64,000 nt of DNA, taken from contig NZ_WITC01000027.1 in assembly GCF_009601505.1 (NCBI RefSeq), forward strand, positions 1-64,000, in the 5' to 3' direction. How positions within the stretch are numbered: the first letter of the stretch is position 1; each line of letters starts with the position of its first letter. The notes under the pieces are model-generated. The model did no database searches. It was not told where the DNA came from and worked only from the letters and a program-made list of their open reading frames with translations. A program made the position numbers and the translations under genes. This stretch comes from Sinorhizobium terangae. Lineage in GTDB: Bacteria; Pseudomonadota; Alphaproteobacteria; Rhizobiales; Rhizobiaceae. This document shows, one piece after another, positions 25,428-36,535 of this stretch.

Positions 25428-26147
25428 TCAGGCCTCCTTTTTCACGGGCGCCGGCCCTTGCCTCAGGCGATGCTCCGGCGGCAAGACGGCCGCGAGTAGG
25501 ATGCCCGCAAGCGCGCCGATACTGACATGCCAGGGCGAGCCGACGAAATGCATCGCGGCAACGGAGGCGACGGCGCTGGTGGCGACCACGGGCAGGAAGC
25601 GATCGCGTGTGCGGAAGCCGAGCACGAGCCCGAGGAAATAGATCGGCAGGAGCACATCGAGGCCGATCGCCTTCGGATCGCCGATCAACTGGCCGAACAG
25701 TGCGCCGACCAGCGTGTTGAGGATCCACGGGAAATAGATCACGAGCCCGAAGCCGAGATACCAGGAAAAGGTCACCGGCAGACCGCGCTCCGCCCGCCTT
25801 TCGCTTTCGGCATATTGCGGATCGACCAGCAGGAAGAAAGCCATGAGCTTCTGGGCGAGCGTGAAGTGGCGGATGTGCTTTGCGATCGAGGCGGAATAAA
25901 GCACGTGACGGAAATTGACCGCGAAGACCGAAAGCACGACCAGCCACGGCTGCACATTGTTGCCGAAGAGTTCGATGCCGACCATCTGGCTGGCGCCCGC
26001 ATAGACGGTGGCGCTCATGAACACCGCATCGGCAACCGAAAAACCGTTATCGACCGCAAGCGCACCGAAGAGCGCGCCGAAGGGCGACGCGGAAAGCATG
26101 ACGGGAAAGCCCGTCCGCAGGCCCGCACGGAAATCGTCTCTGTTCAT
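25428..26147 (-). CDS. azlC: Branched-chain amino acid exporter large subunit AzlC
   Basis: A 239-residue inner-membrane protein with about seven helices. The opening FRAGLRTGFPVMLSASPFGALFGALA, the core VFMSATVYAGASQMVGIELF and VFAVNFRHVLYSASI, and the length all match AzlC/YgaZ. With AzlD it forms a two-subunit exporter for branched-chain amino acids. I chose the ATG at 26147 because GGAGG sits 6 bases upstream; an ATG 6 bases earlier overlaps that site. azlD follows directly. No Lrp-type regulator gene is adjacent. Confidence 0.88.
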   Translation of the reverse strand: MNRDDFRAGLRTGFPVMLSASPFGALFGALAVDNGFSVADAVFMSATVYAGASQMVGIELFGNNVQPWLVVLSVFAVNFRHVLYSASIAKHIRHFTLAQKLMAFFLLVDPQYAESERRAERGLPVTFSWYLGFGLVIYFPWILNTLVGALFGQLIGDPKAIGLDVLLPIYFLGLVLGFRTRDRFLPVVATSAVASVAAMHFVGSPWHVSIGALAGILLAAVLPPEHRLRQGPAPVKKEA

Positions 26148-26347
26148 GATCATCCTCCGCCGAAACCGGAGGCATGTCCGCGAACCGGCATGGGGACAGA
26201 TAGGGGCTGCCGCACCCGACGACAATTCAATTGCGCTGATACAGTGATTGAATTTTCTGATGGTTGAATGGCAACTGCCAGGCTCGGTGCAGCTGCTGCA
26301 CCTGGGGCACGATCATCCGGCGACATACCGTTTTGCTCGCATTTCTG

Positions 26348-26407
26348 CCCCTCATCCCGCTACCGCGACCTTCTCCCCGCGCGCGGGGAGAAGGTTAGGG
26401 TGAGGGG
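26348..26407. repeat. REP-like palindromic intergenic repeat
   Basis: CCTTCTCCCCGC/GCGGGGAGAAGG (26369-26394) is a near-perfect palindrome, framed by CCCCTCA at 26348 and TGAGGGG at its right end. It belongs to the same dispersed family as 21857-21897 and lies between panB and azlC. Confidence 0.8.
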
Positions 26408-26431
26408 GCAAAGATTGCGATCGTGCAGTGA

Positions 26432-27253
26432 TCAGCGTTTCAACTGGAACGTATGCTCGATAGCCGGGAAGGTCCGCGCCTTCACCTCGTTGGCATAGTC
26501 CTCGACCGCCTTCGAGATCGCTGGAGCGAGCTCGGCGAAATGCTTGACGAAGCGCGGCTTGAAATCGTTGAAGATGCCGAGCATGTCGTCGGAGACGAGG
26601 ATCTGGCCGTCGCAGGCGGGGGATGCGCCGATGCCGATGGTCGGCGAACGCAGGGTAGCGGTAATCTCGCGCGCGACCGGTTCGACCGTGCCTTCGACGA
26701 CGATGGCGAAGGCGCCGGCATCGTCGATCGCTTTGGCGTCGCGGCGGATCTTCGCCACTTCCTTCTCGTTGCGGCCGACCGAACGGTAGCCACCGGTGGT
26801 GTTGACGAGCTGCGGCATCAGGCCGACATGGCCGAGCACCGGAATGCCGCGGCTGACGAGGAAATCGACCGTCTCGGCCATTTCCGCCCCGCCTTCCAGC
26901 TTCACCGCGCTGCAGCCGGTTTCCTTCAGGATGCGCGCGGCGCTGCGGAAAGCCTGCTCCTTCGATTCCTGATAAGAGCCAAAGGGAAGATCAACGACGA
27001 TGCAGGAGCGCTCGGAACCGCGCATCACCGCCTGGCCATGCGCGATCATCATGTCGAGCGTGACGCCGACTGTGGTGTCGAGGCCATAGAGCACCATGCC
27101 GAGCGAATCGCCGACGAGCAGGAAATCGACGTGCGGATCAAGCAGGCGCGCGATCGGCGTCGTATAGGCGGTGAGGCTGACGATCGGGCGTTCACCCTTC
27201 AGGGCTTCGATATTGGCGGGGCTCAGCCGCCGCTTCGCGGTGTGTACGCTCAT
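26432..27253 (-). CDS. panB: 3-methyl-2-oxobutanoate hydroxymethyltransferase
   Basis: A 273-residue TIM-barrel enzyme catalysing the first committed step to pantothenate: transfer of a hydroxymethyl group from methylenetetrahydrofolate to 2-oxoisovalerate. Motifs in order are [32 protein letters not shown] (metal-binding aspartate), [22 protein letters not shown], and the catalytic FAIVVEGT glutamate, then [18 protein letters not shown]. Family length is normal. It follows panC by 2 bases, so panC-panB is one operon. A REP-like repeat lies just downstream. Confidence 0.96.
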   Translation of the reverse strand: MSVHTAKRRLSPANIEALKGERPIVSLTAYTTPIARLLDPHVDFLLVGDSLGMVLYGLDTTVGVTLDMMIAHGQAVMRGSERSCIVVDLPFGSYQESKEQAFRSAARILKETGCSAVKLEGGAEMAETVDFLVSRGIPVLGHVGLMPQLVNTTGGYRSVGRNEKEVAKIRRDAKAIDDAGAFAIVVEGTVEPVAREITATLRSPTIGIGASPACDGQILVSDDMLGIFNDFKPRFVKHFAELAPAISKAVEDYANEVKARTFPAIEHTFQLKR

Positions 27254-27255
27254 TC

Positions 27256-28131
27256 TCAGGCTACCTTTGCAAAATGGGCGGATTTCGGTGCGATCACACG
27301 GTTGTCGAGCAGCTTCGTGGTACCGAAGCGGACGAACAGCAAGAGCAGAACCGGTTTCTCGCCGATTTCCTCGATCGGTTCCAGCGTTTCCGGATCGCGC
27401 AACGCGACGACCTCCGGTCGCGCCAGCGGTTCTGTGGACAGAAAGTCGAGAACACCTTTCTCGACGGCAGCAGGGTCGGTCAGGCCGCTGGCGATCAGCC
27501 GTTCGGCCTCGCCCAGCGCCTTGGGCACAATCGCCGCGGCGCGACGCTCGTCGGTGGTCAGATAGACATTGCGCGACGAGCAGGCGAGCCCATCGGCCTC
27601 GCGCACCGTCGGCACGCCGGTCACCGAGACGGGCTGCGCCAGATCCTCGACCATGCGGCGGATGATCTGGAGCTGCTGGAAATCCTTCTCGCCGAAATAG
27701 GCGCGGTCCGGCTGAACGATATTGAAGAGCTTGGTGACGACCGTCGCGACGCCGGCGAAATGGCCTGGCCGGACCGAACCCTCGAGCTCCGAGCCGAGCT
27801 TCGGCACGTCGACCACGGCCTCCATCGGACGCGGATACATGTCGGAAACACCGGGCGCGAAGAGAAAATCGACGCCGCCCTCGGCAAGCATCGCCTGGTC
27901 GCGCGCAAGATCGCGCGGGTATTTGGCAAGATCTTCGCTCGGTCCGAACTGCAGGGGATTGACGAAGATGCTGGCGACGACCACGTCGTTCTCACCGCGC
28001 GCGCGGCGGACAAGTTCCATGTGGCCGACGTGAAGATAGCCCATGGTGGGGACCAGACCGATACTCTTGCCCGCGCGCCGATGCTCGGCGAGAGCCGCGC
28101 GCAGTTCGGCGATGGTGGTGATCGTTTTCAT
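27256..28131 (-). CDS. panC: Pantothenate synthetase
   Basis: A 291-residue cytosolic ligase that joins pantoate and beta-alanine using ATP to give pantothenate. It shows the nucleotidyltransferase signature [17 protein letters not shown] (the HxGH-type HVGH) near residue 28, then [38 protein letters not shown], and the KMSKS-like SSRNVYLT. The ATG at 28131 gives the standard family start; the frame remains open 31 codons further upstream, but those residues do not resemble the family. panB follows after 2 bases. Confidence 0.96.
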   Translation of the reverse strand: MKTITTIAELRAALAEHRRAGKSIGLVPTMGYLHVGHMELVRRARGENDVVVASIFVNPLQFGPSEDLAKYPRDLARDQAMLAEGGVDFLFAPGVSDMYPRPMEAVVDVPKLGSELEGSVRPGHFAGVATVVTKLFNIVQPDRAYFGEKDFQQLQIIRRMVEDLAQPVSVTGVPTVREADGLACSSRNVYLTTDERRAAAIVPKALGEAERLIASGLTDPAAVEKGVLDFLSTEPLARPEVVALRDPETLEPIEEIGEKPVLLLLFVRFGTTKLLDNRVIAPKSAHFAKVA

Positions 28132-28336
28132 CTTCGGACCCTCCAATCCGCCGGGGCGCGGGCGTACGCGCCCCGTTTCGCCATATGGCCCCTTGTGAGC
28201 CCCGCGAAAAAGGCAACTGCACAAATTTTGGCTTGCAAAGCTCTATCTTGTGCAGCGCAAAAAGACAAATGGAAATGGTGCGTGAAGCCGGATTGCAGGG
28301 TCCAAAAAGCAGGCCGGATCAGCGGCCTACCCGATT

Positions 28337-28936
28337 TCAATCGAACTTGACGAGATTCAGCGCGGGCAACGGACCGCCGGGAAACTGCGTGAGCTTTCCG
28401 CCAACCGAGAGCGGGCCGAGATCGATGCCGAAGAAGCCCAGCCGGTCGATCAGCGCGCCGACCTCCGCCTTGGCGGCGGCGTCATCGCCGGAAAAGAAGA
28501 GCACGCGGCGGCCGCCTTCTGCCTTCGGATCGCCGGAAACGAGGTGTGGCTGCAGATGATTGAGGGCCTTGACGACGCGCGCACCCGGGACGAGGCCGGC
28601 GAAGACCTCACTCGAGAGCCGACCCTTGAGCTCGGCGGGCTTGAAGAGCGGCGCTTCGATCGGATTGTTTGCGTCGATGACGATCCGGCCGTTCCAATCC
28701 GGCAGACCGGAAAGCGCCTTGGGCAGCTTCGACCAGGTGACCGCGACCAGCACGAGATCGGCGCTTGCGGCCTCTTCGCGTGTTCCTGCGGTGATGTAAG
28801 GGGCGAGTTCGCCGGCAAGCGCTTTCAGGCTCTCCGGCCCACGGCTGTTGGAAATGATCGCCGGGATCTCCGCCCGGGCGAGCGCCCTGGCAACGGCCGC
28901 CCCGATGTTGCCGGATCCGATGATGCCAATGGACAT
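28337..28936 (-). CDS. NADP oxidoreductase, coenzyme F420-dependent family (NADPH-binding)
   Basis: A 199-residue protein with an N-terminal Rossmann motif (IGIIGSGNIGAAVARALA, GxGxxG) and the segments ITAGTREEAASADLVLVAV, IVIDANNPI and VKALNHLQ typical of the F420-dependent NADP reductase-like family. Most such bacterial proteins lack F420 and act on other acceptors, so the name is only a family label. It starts just after a decayed short-chain dehydrogenase on the same strand; in related genomes such pairs may have been co-transcribed (inference). Substrate unknown. Confidence 0.82.
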   Translation of the reverse strand: MSIGIIGSGNIGAAVARALARAEIPAIISNSRGPESLKALAGELAPYITAGTREEAASADLVLVAVTWSKLPKALSGLPDWNGRIVIDANNPIEAPLFKPAELKGRLSSEVFAGLVPGARVVKALNHLQPHLVSGDPKAEGGRRVLFFSGDDAAAKAEVGALIDRLGFFGIDLGPLSVGGKLTQFPGGPLPALNLVKFD

Positions 28937-28952
28937 GGCGACTTCCTTTCAA

Positions 28953-29400
28953 GTTGCCAGTCGCTGCGACCTGAGGCGGTGAAGCCGCCGCCAGCGACGA
29001 TGTCGGCGCCCGTGATGAAGGCGGCATCGGGGCTCGACAGAGAGGCAACGACGCTCGCGATCTCGTCCGACTTACCATGGCAGCCGATCCGGGCCGACGA
29101 TCGTGGAGACCGGCCCGCCGTCGGCGTTCATGTCGGTGACGTTCAGACCGGGATCGCGCACCAGCTGCAGGTGAAGCCGGCGACCGCACCTCGGTCAACT
29201 GCAAAGCGAGGCGGTCGGCGTAGCGACATCGAGCTGCCGACATGGATAACGCGCCCGCCCGCCTTCGTGTTGCGCACCGCCTCCTGCGTGGCAACGAAGA
29301 CGCCGGTGACATTGACCGCGATCATGCGATTGTAACCCGCCTCGGTGATCTCGTCGATCGGACCGTCGAACGCGAGCGGCCGGCGGAACGTTTGCCGGAA
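28953..29400 (-). pseudogene. Short-chain dehydrogenase/reductase remnant
   Basis: Pieces of one SDR gene lie in order but in different frames. The first (about 29400-29200) reads DGPIDEITEAGYNRMIAVN, then VTGVFVATQEAVRNTKAGG and VIHVGSSMSL, which is the SDR helix-4/strand-5 region. After it the active-site Tyr-x-x-x-Lys segment is scrambled and the frame shifts (GAVAGFT is still visible). A piece near 29142-29095 reads NVTDMNADGG. The last (about 29085-28965) reads HGKSDEIASVVASL, then SSPDAAFITGADIV and GGGFTA, the SDR C-terminus. The N-terminal NADP-binding motif and the catalytic residues are missing, so this cannot be functional. Confidence 0.75.
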
Positions 29401-29529
29401 GCATCGGCTGAACTGCGGTTGAAAGCCGCTGCGCGAGCACCAGTTTAAACTCGTCTCCGCCTGTCGGCTGGCGAAGCCGCGTTTCGTCCTTGGTTCGTAG
29501 AAACAACTATCCGTCACGAGGAACGTCCC

Positions 29530-29934
29530 ATGCGCATGATTTTTGTAAACCTGCCCGTCAAAAACCTGGAAGCCTCCCGGACCTTCTTTTCCGCCCTCGG
29601 CTTCACCTTCAACGAGCAGTTCTCGGACGACACGGCCGCCTGCATGGTGATCGACGACAATATCTTCGCCATGCTGCTGACCGAGCCTAAATTCCGCAAC
29701 TTTATCACCGGGGAGATCAGCGACACGGCCAAGGGCACGGAAGTCATCACCGCCCTTTCCGCCACAAGCCGCGCCGAGTGCGACGACATGCTTGCCAAGG
29801 CGCTCGCCGCCGGCGCCAAGCCGTGGAAGCCGGCAATCGACTACGGCTCGATGTACGGAATCAGCTTCCAGGATCTCGATGGCCATGTCTGGGAATTCAT
29901 GTGGATGGACATGTCGGCCGAGCAGGCGGCGTGA
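29530..29934 (+). CDS. VOC-family (glyoxalase/bleomycin resistance fold) protein
   Basis: A 134-residue protein with two beta-alpha-beta-beta-beta modules of the vicinal-oxygen-chelate fold. It opens MIFVNLPVKNLEASRTFFSA and closes GISFQDLDGHVWEFMWMD, which holds the usual C-terminal glutamate ligand. The members closest in form act as putative lyases or extradiol-like enzymes, but many have no known substrate. GGAACG precedes the ATG at 29530; a second ATG two codons later is also possible. It stands alone between the SDR remnant and ligA. Confidence 0.83.
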   Translation: MRMIFVNLPVKNLEASRTFFSALGFTFNEQFSDDTAACMVIDDNIFAMLLTEPKFRNFITGEISDTAKGTEVITALSATSRAECDDMLAKALAAGAKPWKPAIDYGSMYGISFQDLDGHVWEFMWMDMSAEQAA

Positions 29935-30061
29935 CTGGCTGAGCCAGTGCGGAAAACGGCGCGCTGGAAATGCCCAGCCGCTCAAGAGTCTCTTTGCGAC
30001 GCCGACGCGTCCGCGTCGCGATAGACTCAAATCGCGCCCTAGCATGCCGCTGCTGCGCTTC

Positions 30062-32245
<2,184 letters not shown>

Positions 32246-32247
32246 TT

Positions 32248-32353
32248 ACTGCATGATTCCTTAAAGCGGAATCCGCTTTAAGGATAGAATGATGCAGCAA
32301 TTCAAAGTGCTACAGCAATCTTCTGCGTTCTCAAGAGATACGGCGCTGTAGCG
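32248..32353. repeat. RIME-like mosaic intergenic repeat, copy A
   Basis: Begins ACTGCATGATTCCTTAAA, passes through a short palindrome (AAAGCGGAATCCGCTTT), then GATGCAGCAATTCAAAG, and ends GCGCTGTAGC. The same order of blocks occurs at 59681-59786, so this is a dispersed element lying between recN and ligA. It resembles the rhizobial intergenic mosaic elements. Confidence 0.75.
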
Positions 32354-32382
32354 TGATCGGCGCTATGGAAAATCAGCTGTGA

Positions 32383-34056
32383 TCAGCCGCTTCCGGCAAG
32401 CAACCGCGCTGCTGCCGCCCTCGCCTCCTCGGTGATCGAGGCGCCGGCAAGCATGCGGGCGATTTCTTCCGTACGCGCCCTGTCGTCCATGCGGGCGACG
32501 CGGGTGGCGATCATTTCGGATTTTTCCGCCGACGGGCCCTTGGAGATCAGAAGATGCGTCGCCGCGCGCGCCGCCACTTGCGGCGCATGGGTGACGGACA
32601 GCACCTGGACATTCCTGGAAAGCCGCTTCAGCCGCTGGCCGATGGCATCCGCAACCGCCCCGCCGACGCCGGTGTCGATTTCGTCGAAGACGAGTGTCGG
32701 CGCCGAGCCGCGATCGGCAAGCGCCACTTTCAGCGCCAAAAGGAAGCGCGATAGCTCGCCACCGGAGGCGACTTTCATGATCGGCCCTGGCCGGGTGCCG
32801 GGGTTTGTCTGGACATGGAATTCGACGACATCGATGCCGTCGGCAGTCGGTGACGACGGATCGCTCGCGACCTCGACCATGAAACGCGCCCGTTCGAGCT
32901 TCAATGCCGGCAGTTCCGCCATCACTGCCGCCGAAAGCGCGTCTGCAGTGTGGCGGCGCTTCTCCGACAGCGACCGGGCCGCGGCATCGAACGCCGCCCT
33001 TGCCTCCCCCACCTGCACTTCCAGCTGCTTCAACTTCTCCTCGCCGGCATCGAGATCGGCGAGGTCGGCGATCATGCGGACAGCAAGCGCCGGCAGTTCC
33101 GTAACCGGAACCGAATATTTGCGGCTTGCAGCACGCAGCGCGAAGAGCCGCTCCTCGGCGCGCTCCAGTTCCTTCGGATCGAATTCGGTGTTGCGCAGCG
33201 CCCGCTCCACCGCCATCTGCGCGTCCGAAAGCTGGTTCAACGCTCCATCCAGAAGCTCCACGGTCTCTTCGAGGAGCCCCGGGGCCTCATGGCTCTTGCG
33301 CTCGAGCCGCCGGACCAACGAGGCGATTAGCGGAACGGGCGAAGTATTGCCGCTGAGAAATTCCGAGGCCTCGCTGATATCGCCGGCGATCCGCTCAGCC
33401 TTCATCATCCGCGCGCGGGCTTCGGCCAGTTCCTCCTCTTCGCCGTCGCGCGGCGAAAGTGTCTCCAGCTCTTCGACCGAGGAGCGCAGATAGTCGGCTT
33501 CGCGCGCCGCCGCCTCGACGCGCTCGCGGTGTTTCTTGAGATTGCGTTCCGCGTCCCGCCAGCCGCGGTAAAGCGCACCAACCTCTTCCGCCGCCTCCGA
33601 TGTCCCTCCGAAAGCATCGAGCAGCGCGCGGTGCGCATCGGTGTCGACCAGCGCCCGGTCATCATGCTGGCCGTGGATTTCGACGAGCGTCTGGCCGAGC
33701 TGACGCATCAGTTGCACGCTGACCGGCTGGTCGTTGACGAAAGCTTTGGTACGGCCATCGGTCGACTGCACGCGGCGGAAAATCAGATCACCGTCGTCGT
33801 CGATGCCGTTTTCGCGGAGCATCAGCCGCGCCGCGTGGCCGGTCGGGACATCGAAGACCGCGGTCACTTGTCCCTTGTCCTCGCCGTGGCGCACGAGCGA
33901 GCCGTCGCCGCGGCCGCCGAGCGCCAGCGACAGGCTGTCGAGAAGGATGGATTTGCCCGCGCCGGTTTCGCCGGTCAGCACGGAGAGCCCGGCTTCGAAG
34001 GTGAGGTCAAGCCGTTCGATCAGGACGATATCGCGGATCGAGAGCTGCGCGAGCAT
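32383..34056 (-). CDS. recN: DNA repair protein RecN
   Basis: A 557-residue SMC-like ATPase for double-strand break repair. The Walker A motif GETGAGKSIL is at residues 29-38 after IRDIVLIERLDLTFEAG. Two long coiled-coil arms fill about residues 160-370, and the C-terminal half has the signature SGGELSRFLLALK and Walker B TLVFDEIDTGVGG. It ends near ARAAAARLLAGSG, which is full length. It is downstream of bamD with a 36-base gap and upstream of ligA, so these envelope and repair genes may share transcripts. SOS control is known for RecN in other bacteria; I did not find an obvious LexA site here. Confidence 0.96.
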   Translation of the reverse strand: MLAQLSIRDIVLIERLDLTFEAGLSVLTGETGAGKSILLDSLSLALGGRGDGSLVRHGEDKGQVTAVFDVPTGHAARLMLRENGIDDDGDLIFRRVQSTDGRTKAFVNDQPVSVQLMRQLGQTLVEIHGQHDDRALVDTDAHRALLDAFGGTSEAAEEVGALYRGWRDAERNLKKHRERVEAAAREADYLRSSVEELETLSPRDGEEEELAEARARMMKAERIAGDISEASEFLSGNTSPVPLIASLVRRLERKSHEAPGLLEETVELLDGALNQLSDAQMAVERALRNTEFDPKELERAEERLFALRAASRKYSVPVTELPALAVRMIADLADLDAGEEKLKQLEVQVGEARAAFDAAARSLSEKRRHTADALSAAVMAELPALKLERARFMVEVASDPSSPTADGIDVVEFHVQTNPGTRPGPIMKVASGGELSRFLLALKVALADRGSAPTLVFDEIDTGVGGAVADAIGQRLKRLSRNVQVLSVTHAPQVAARAATHLLISKGPSAEKSEMIATRVARMDDRARTEEIARMLAGASITEEARAAAARLLAGSG

Positions 34057-34092
34057 CCGGTTTCAGATCTTCCTTGTCGAGCGCCGAGCAGG

Positions 34093-34959
34093 TCAGGCGC
34101 CGATGAGCCTCTTGCCTGCGCGCGCAATCCAGGACGTACCGCTTTCGCGCGGCTCAAGTCCGCCCGACTGCAGCAGTTTGTAGGAATCGGCATACCACTG
34201 GCTGTCCGGATAATTGTGCCCGAGCACCGCCGCCGCAGTCTGCGCTTCCGCCGTTACACCCATGGCGTAATAGGCCTCGACGAGTCGGGCAAGCGCTTCT
34301 TCGACCTGGTTCGTATTCGGATACTGCTCGACTACCGTGCGGAACCGCGAAACGGCCGCAAGATATTCCTTGCGCTCGAGATAGTAGCGACCGACCTGCA
34401 TTTCCTTGCCGGCGAGCTGGTCGCGGGCGAAACGGATCTTCGCCTGGGCGTCCTCGACATAGTCCGAGTCCGGATATTTATCGATGACCGTCTGCATCGC
34501 CTCAATCGCCTTCGAGGCCGCCTTCTGGTCCTGCGTTACCGACGGAATCTGCTTCGTATAGGCGAGACCCTGAATATATTGCGCATAGGCCGCATCGTCC
34601 GATTGCGGGTAGAGGTTCAGATAGCGGCTGGTGGCGTTGATTGCGTCCTGATACTGGCCGTTGCGGTAGGCGACGAAGGCGTTCATCACCAGAGCCTTGC
34701 GGGCGTACTCGGAAAACGGGTGCTGGCGGTCGAGCGCTTCGAACTTGCGCGCCGCTTCCGTCGTCTTGCCGGCGTTAAGGTTGGCAAGGCCCTGGTTGTA
34801 GAGCACCTCCGGCGGATCGGTTTCCGCCGCGAGCTTGGTGATATCGATATCCGGGTCGTTCTGGCAGGCTGTGATCAGGCTGCTGCCAACCACAGCCGCA
34901 ACAACGACCGCGGCAACGCGCACTGATTTTCTCATATCGAGCGAAACTGCAAGAACCAT
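34093..34959 (-). CDS. bamD: Outer-membrane assembly lipoprotein BamD (ComL)
   Basis: A 288-residue lipoprotein of the BAM complex, which folds outer-membrane proteins. The signal peptide ends in the lipobox LITAC (lipidated cysteine near residue 32). The mature part consists of TPR-like repeats: [55 protein letters not shown], then [19 protein letters not shown] 34959 is preferred because GGGAA lies about 8 bases upstream; ATGs at 34977 and 34935 are alternatives that keep the lipobox. It lies 267 bases after lpxC, beyond that gene's terminator, and upstream of recN. Confidence 0.93.
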   Translation of the reverse strand: MVLAVSLDMRKSVRVAAVVVAAVVGSSLITACQNDPDIDITKLAAETDPPEVLYNQGLANLNAGKTTEAARKFEALDRQHPFSEYARKALVMNAFVAYRNGQYQDAINATSRYLNLYPQSDDAAYAQYIQGLAYTKQIPSVTQDQKAASKAIEAMQTVIDKYPDSDYVEDAQAKIRFARDQLAGKEMQVGRYYLERKEYLAAVSRFRTVVEQYPNTNQVEEALARLVEAYYAMGVTAEAQTAAAVLGHNYPDSQWYADSYKLLQSGGLEPRESGTSWIARAGKRLIGA

Positions 34960-35172
34960 CGAATATTCCCGTTTCATTCGGCGGACCGCATCCCGCCAGA
35001 CCTGCGCGTTTTAGAGCAAGTTGCCTCAAGATCGCAATGTCATGATCAGCAATTCATGCAAATTTGTGGCGGTATGCAGTGCTTTGCGCGTTTTCCACGG
35101 ATAAAAGCCGTCCAATACTTGGCGCGGAAGGATATCTCGGCTCCCAAATGGGCTGCCGAGAATCACCCCGCA

Positions 35173-35200
35173 CAATGAAAATGCCGGCCTTTCGGCCGGC
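35173..35200 (-). terminator. Terminator of lpxC
   Basis: GCCGGCC/GGCCGGC stem (35183-35200) with a 4-base loop, followed on the minus strand by ATTTTCATT. It lies 27 bases after the lpxC stop. Confidence 0.8.
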
Positions 35201-35226
35201 GACTGGAGAAGAACTGACTTTTATTG

Positions 35227-36180
35227 TTATGCGGACCAGGGCGCAAAGCCCGGAGCTGCGACGGCGACCATGTCGCGCGAGCGGGTGCGCTGACGCGGTG
35301 TTGCCGTTTCGACGACCTCGTAGGCGGTGGGGTCGCTCAGCAGGGCCTTCAGCGCGTTCGCATTCATCTTATGGCCGCCGCGATAGGAGCGATAGCAGCC
35401 GATGAACGGAGCGCCGGCCAGCGAAAGATCGCCGACGGCATCAAGGGTCTTGTGGCGCACGAACTCGTCCGCATAACGCAGCCCTTCGACATTGACCACC
35501 GTGTTGTCGTCCGAGATCACCACCGAGTTTTCGAGCGACGAACCAAGCGCAAAGCCGCCGGCCCACAGCCGTTCGACGTCGCGCATGAAGCCGAAGGTGC
35601 GTGCGCGCGACAGTTCCCGCTTGAAGACGGAAGGCGTCATGTCGCCCTTCCAGGCCTGGCGGCCAATCAGCGGGCAGTCGAAGTCGATCTCGACCTCGAA
35701 GCGCATGCCGTCATAGGGCGTGAACTCCGACCAGGAAGCGCCCGAGTCGATGCGTACCGGCTTGATGATGCGGATATAGCGGCGCTTGACGGCCAGTGCC
35801 CTCAGGCCGACCTGTTCGATCGCGTCGATGAATGGCTCGGAGCTGCCGTCCATGATCGGCATTTCAGCGCCATGAACCTCGACGAGCAGGTTATCGAGAC
35901 CGAGCGCATAGATCGCTGCCATTACATGTTCGACCGTGGCGATCGACGTTGCCGACGAGAAGCCGAGAACCGTGCAGAGGTCGGTGTTGCCGACCTGCGA
36001 CGAGACGGCTCTGAACTCGGCAACGCGGCCGCCGGCGAGAACGCGCTGAAACACGATGCCGGCGTCGGCCTCCGCCGGATGGAAGGTGATCGACACTTCC
36101 GCGCCGGAATGGACGCCAATTCCCTTCAGCGTTACCGGGTTCGCAATCGTCGTCTGAAACCCGAGGAGCTCAATTCCCAT
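35227..36180 (-). CDS. lpxC: UDP-3-O-acyl-N-acetylglucosamine deacetylase
   Basis: A 317-residue zinc amidase that commits the cell to lipid A synthesis. Zinc ligands are visible as H85 in VEHVMAA and H243/D247 in RHKTLDAVGDL. Other family segments are GIGVHSGAEVSITFHPA near residue 20 and DGSSEPFIDAI near 111. ATG 36180 gives the standard N-terminus (MGIELLGFQTTI); the frame upstream lacks family likeness. It follows ftsZ, as in most proteobacteria, but a strong terminator after ftsZ and the 355-base gap suggest its own promoter, where a TTACGCA-type site lies at 36418-36431. Confidence 0.96.
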   Translation of the reverse strand: MGIELLGFQTTIANPVTLKGIGVHSGAEVSITFHPAEADAGIVFQRVLAGGRVAEFRAVSSQVGNTDLCTVLGFSSATSIATVEHVMAAIYALGLDNLLVEVHGAEMPIMDGSSEPFIDAIEQVGLRALAVKRRYIRIIKPVRIDSGASWSEFTPYDGMRFEVEIDFDCPLIGRQAWKGDMTPSVFKRELSRARTFGFMRDVERLWAGGFALGSSLENSVVISDDNTVVNVEGLRYADEFVRHKTLDAVGDLSLAGAPFIGCYRSYRGGHKMNANALKALLSDPTAYEVVETATPRQRTRSRDMVAVAAPGFAPWSA

Positions 36181-36417
36181 TCTCGTCTTCACTTTCACTC
36201 TATGCGGCCCTGGCACTCGATAAGCCATCGGCCAAACGCACGAGGGAAGCAGCGATGCTCAAGGCGCAAGTCGGACGTTCCGAGGAACGGCCCCGATTGG
36301 CCGAAACCTCGAATCTCCGAACTAACAGCGCCCGATCGAATCGTATGCGTCCCCAATTCCGATGCTGAAAATATGATTTTGGAGGCACCATTCCAAATCA
36401 CTGTTCGTTTCGCATTG

Positions 36418-36431
36418 TTACGCAATTGTCA
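36418..36431. promoter_or_regulatory. TTACGCA-type near-palindrome upstream of lpxC
   Basis: TTACGCAATTGTCA differs by one base from a full TTAC-N6-GTAA palindrome and shares its first 11 bases with the site at 8981-8994. It lies about 240 bases before lpxC. The remaining lpxC-ftsZ gap holds the ftsZ terminator and nothing else I can see. Confidence 0.35.
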
Positions 36432-36467
36432 TGCGCGCAACATAATTTGCAAGCCATTGAAATAACG

Positions 36468-36505
36468 AATAAAATCGAAAAATGCCCGGGCGGTTGCCCG
36501 GGCAT
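36468..36505 (-). terminator. Terminator of ftsZ
   Basis: A perfect 10-bp ATGCCCGGGC/GCCCGGGCAT stem (36482-36505) with a 4-base loop, followed on the minus strand by TTTTCGATTTTATTC. It lies about 30 bases after the ftsZ stop and separates ftsZ from lpxC. Confidence 0.92.
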
Positions 36506-36535
36506 TCGGCAAGGTGAAGGAACAGTCCTTCAAAA

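Noticed and set aside
24748-25947. A 399-codon minus-strand frame covering azlC, azlD and the small secreted protein
   Set aside because: Most of it is an out-of-frame reading of azlC and azlD with Arg/Ala/Pro-rich composition. Only its last 79 codons, from the internal ATG at 24987, form a plausible protein, which is listed.
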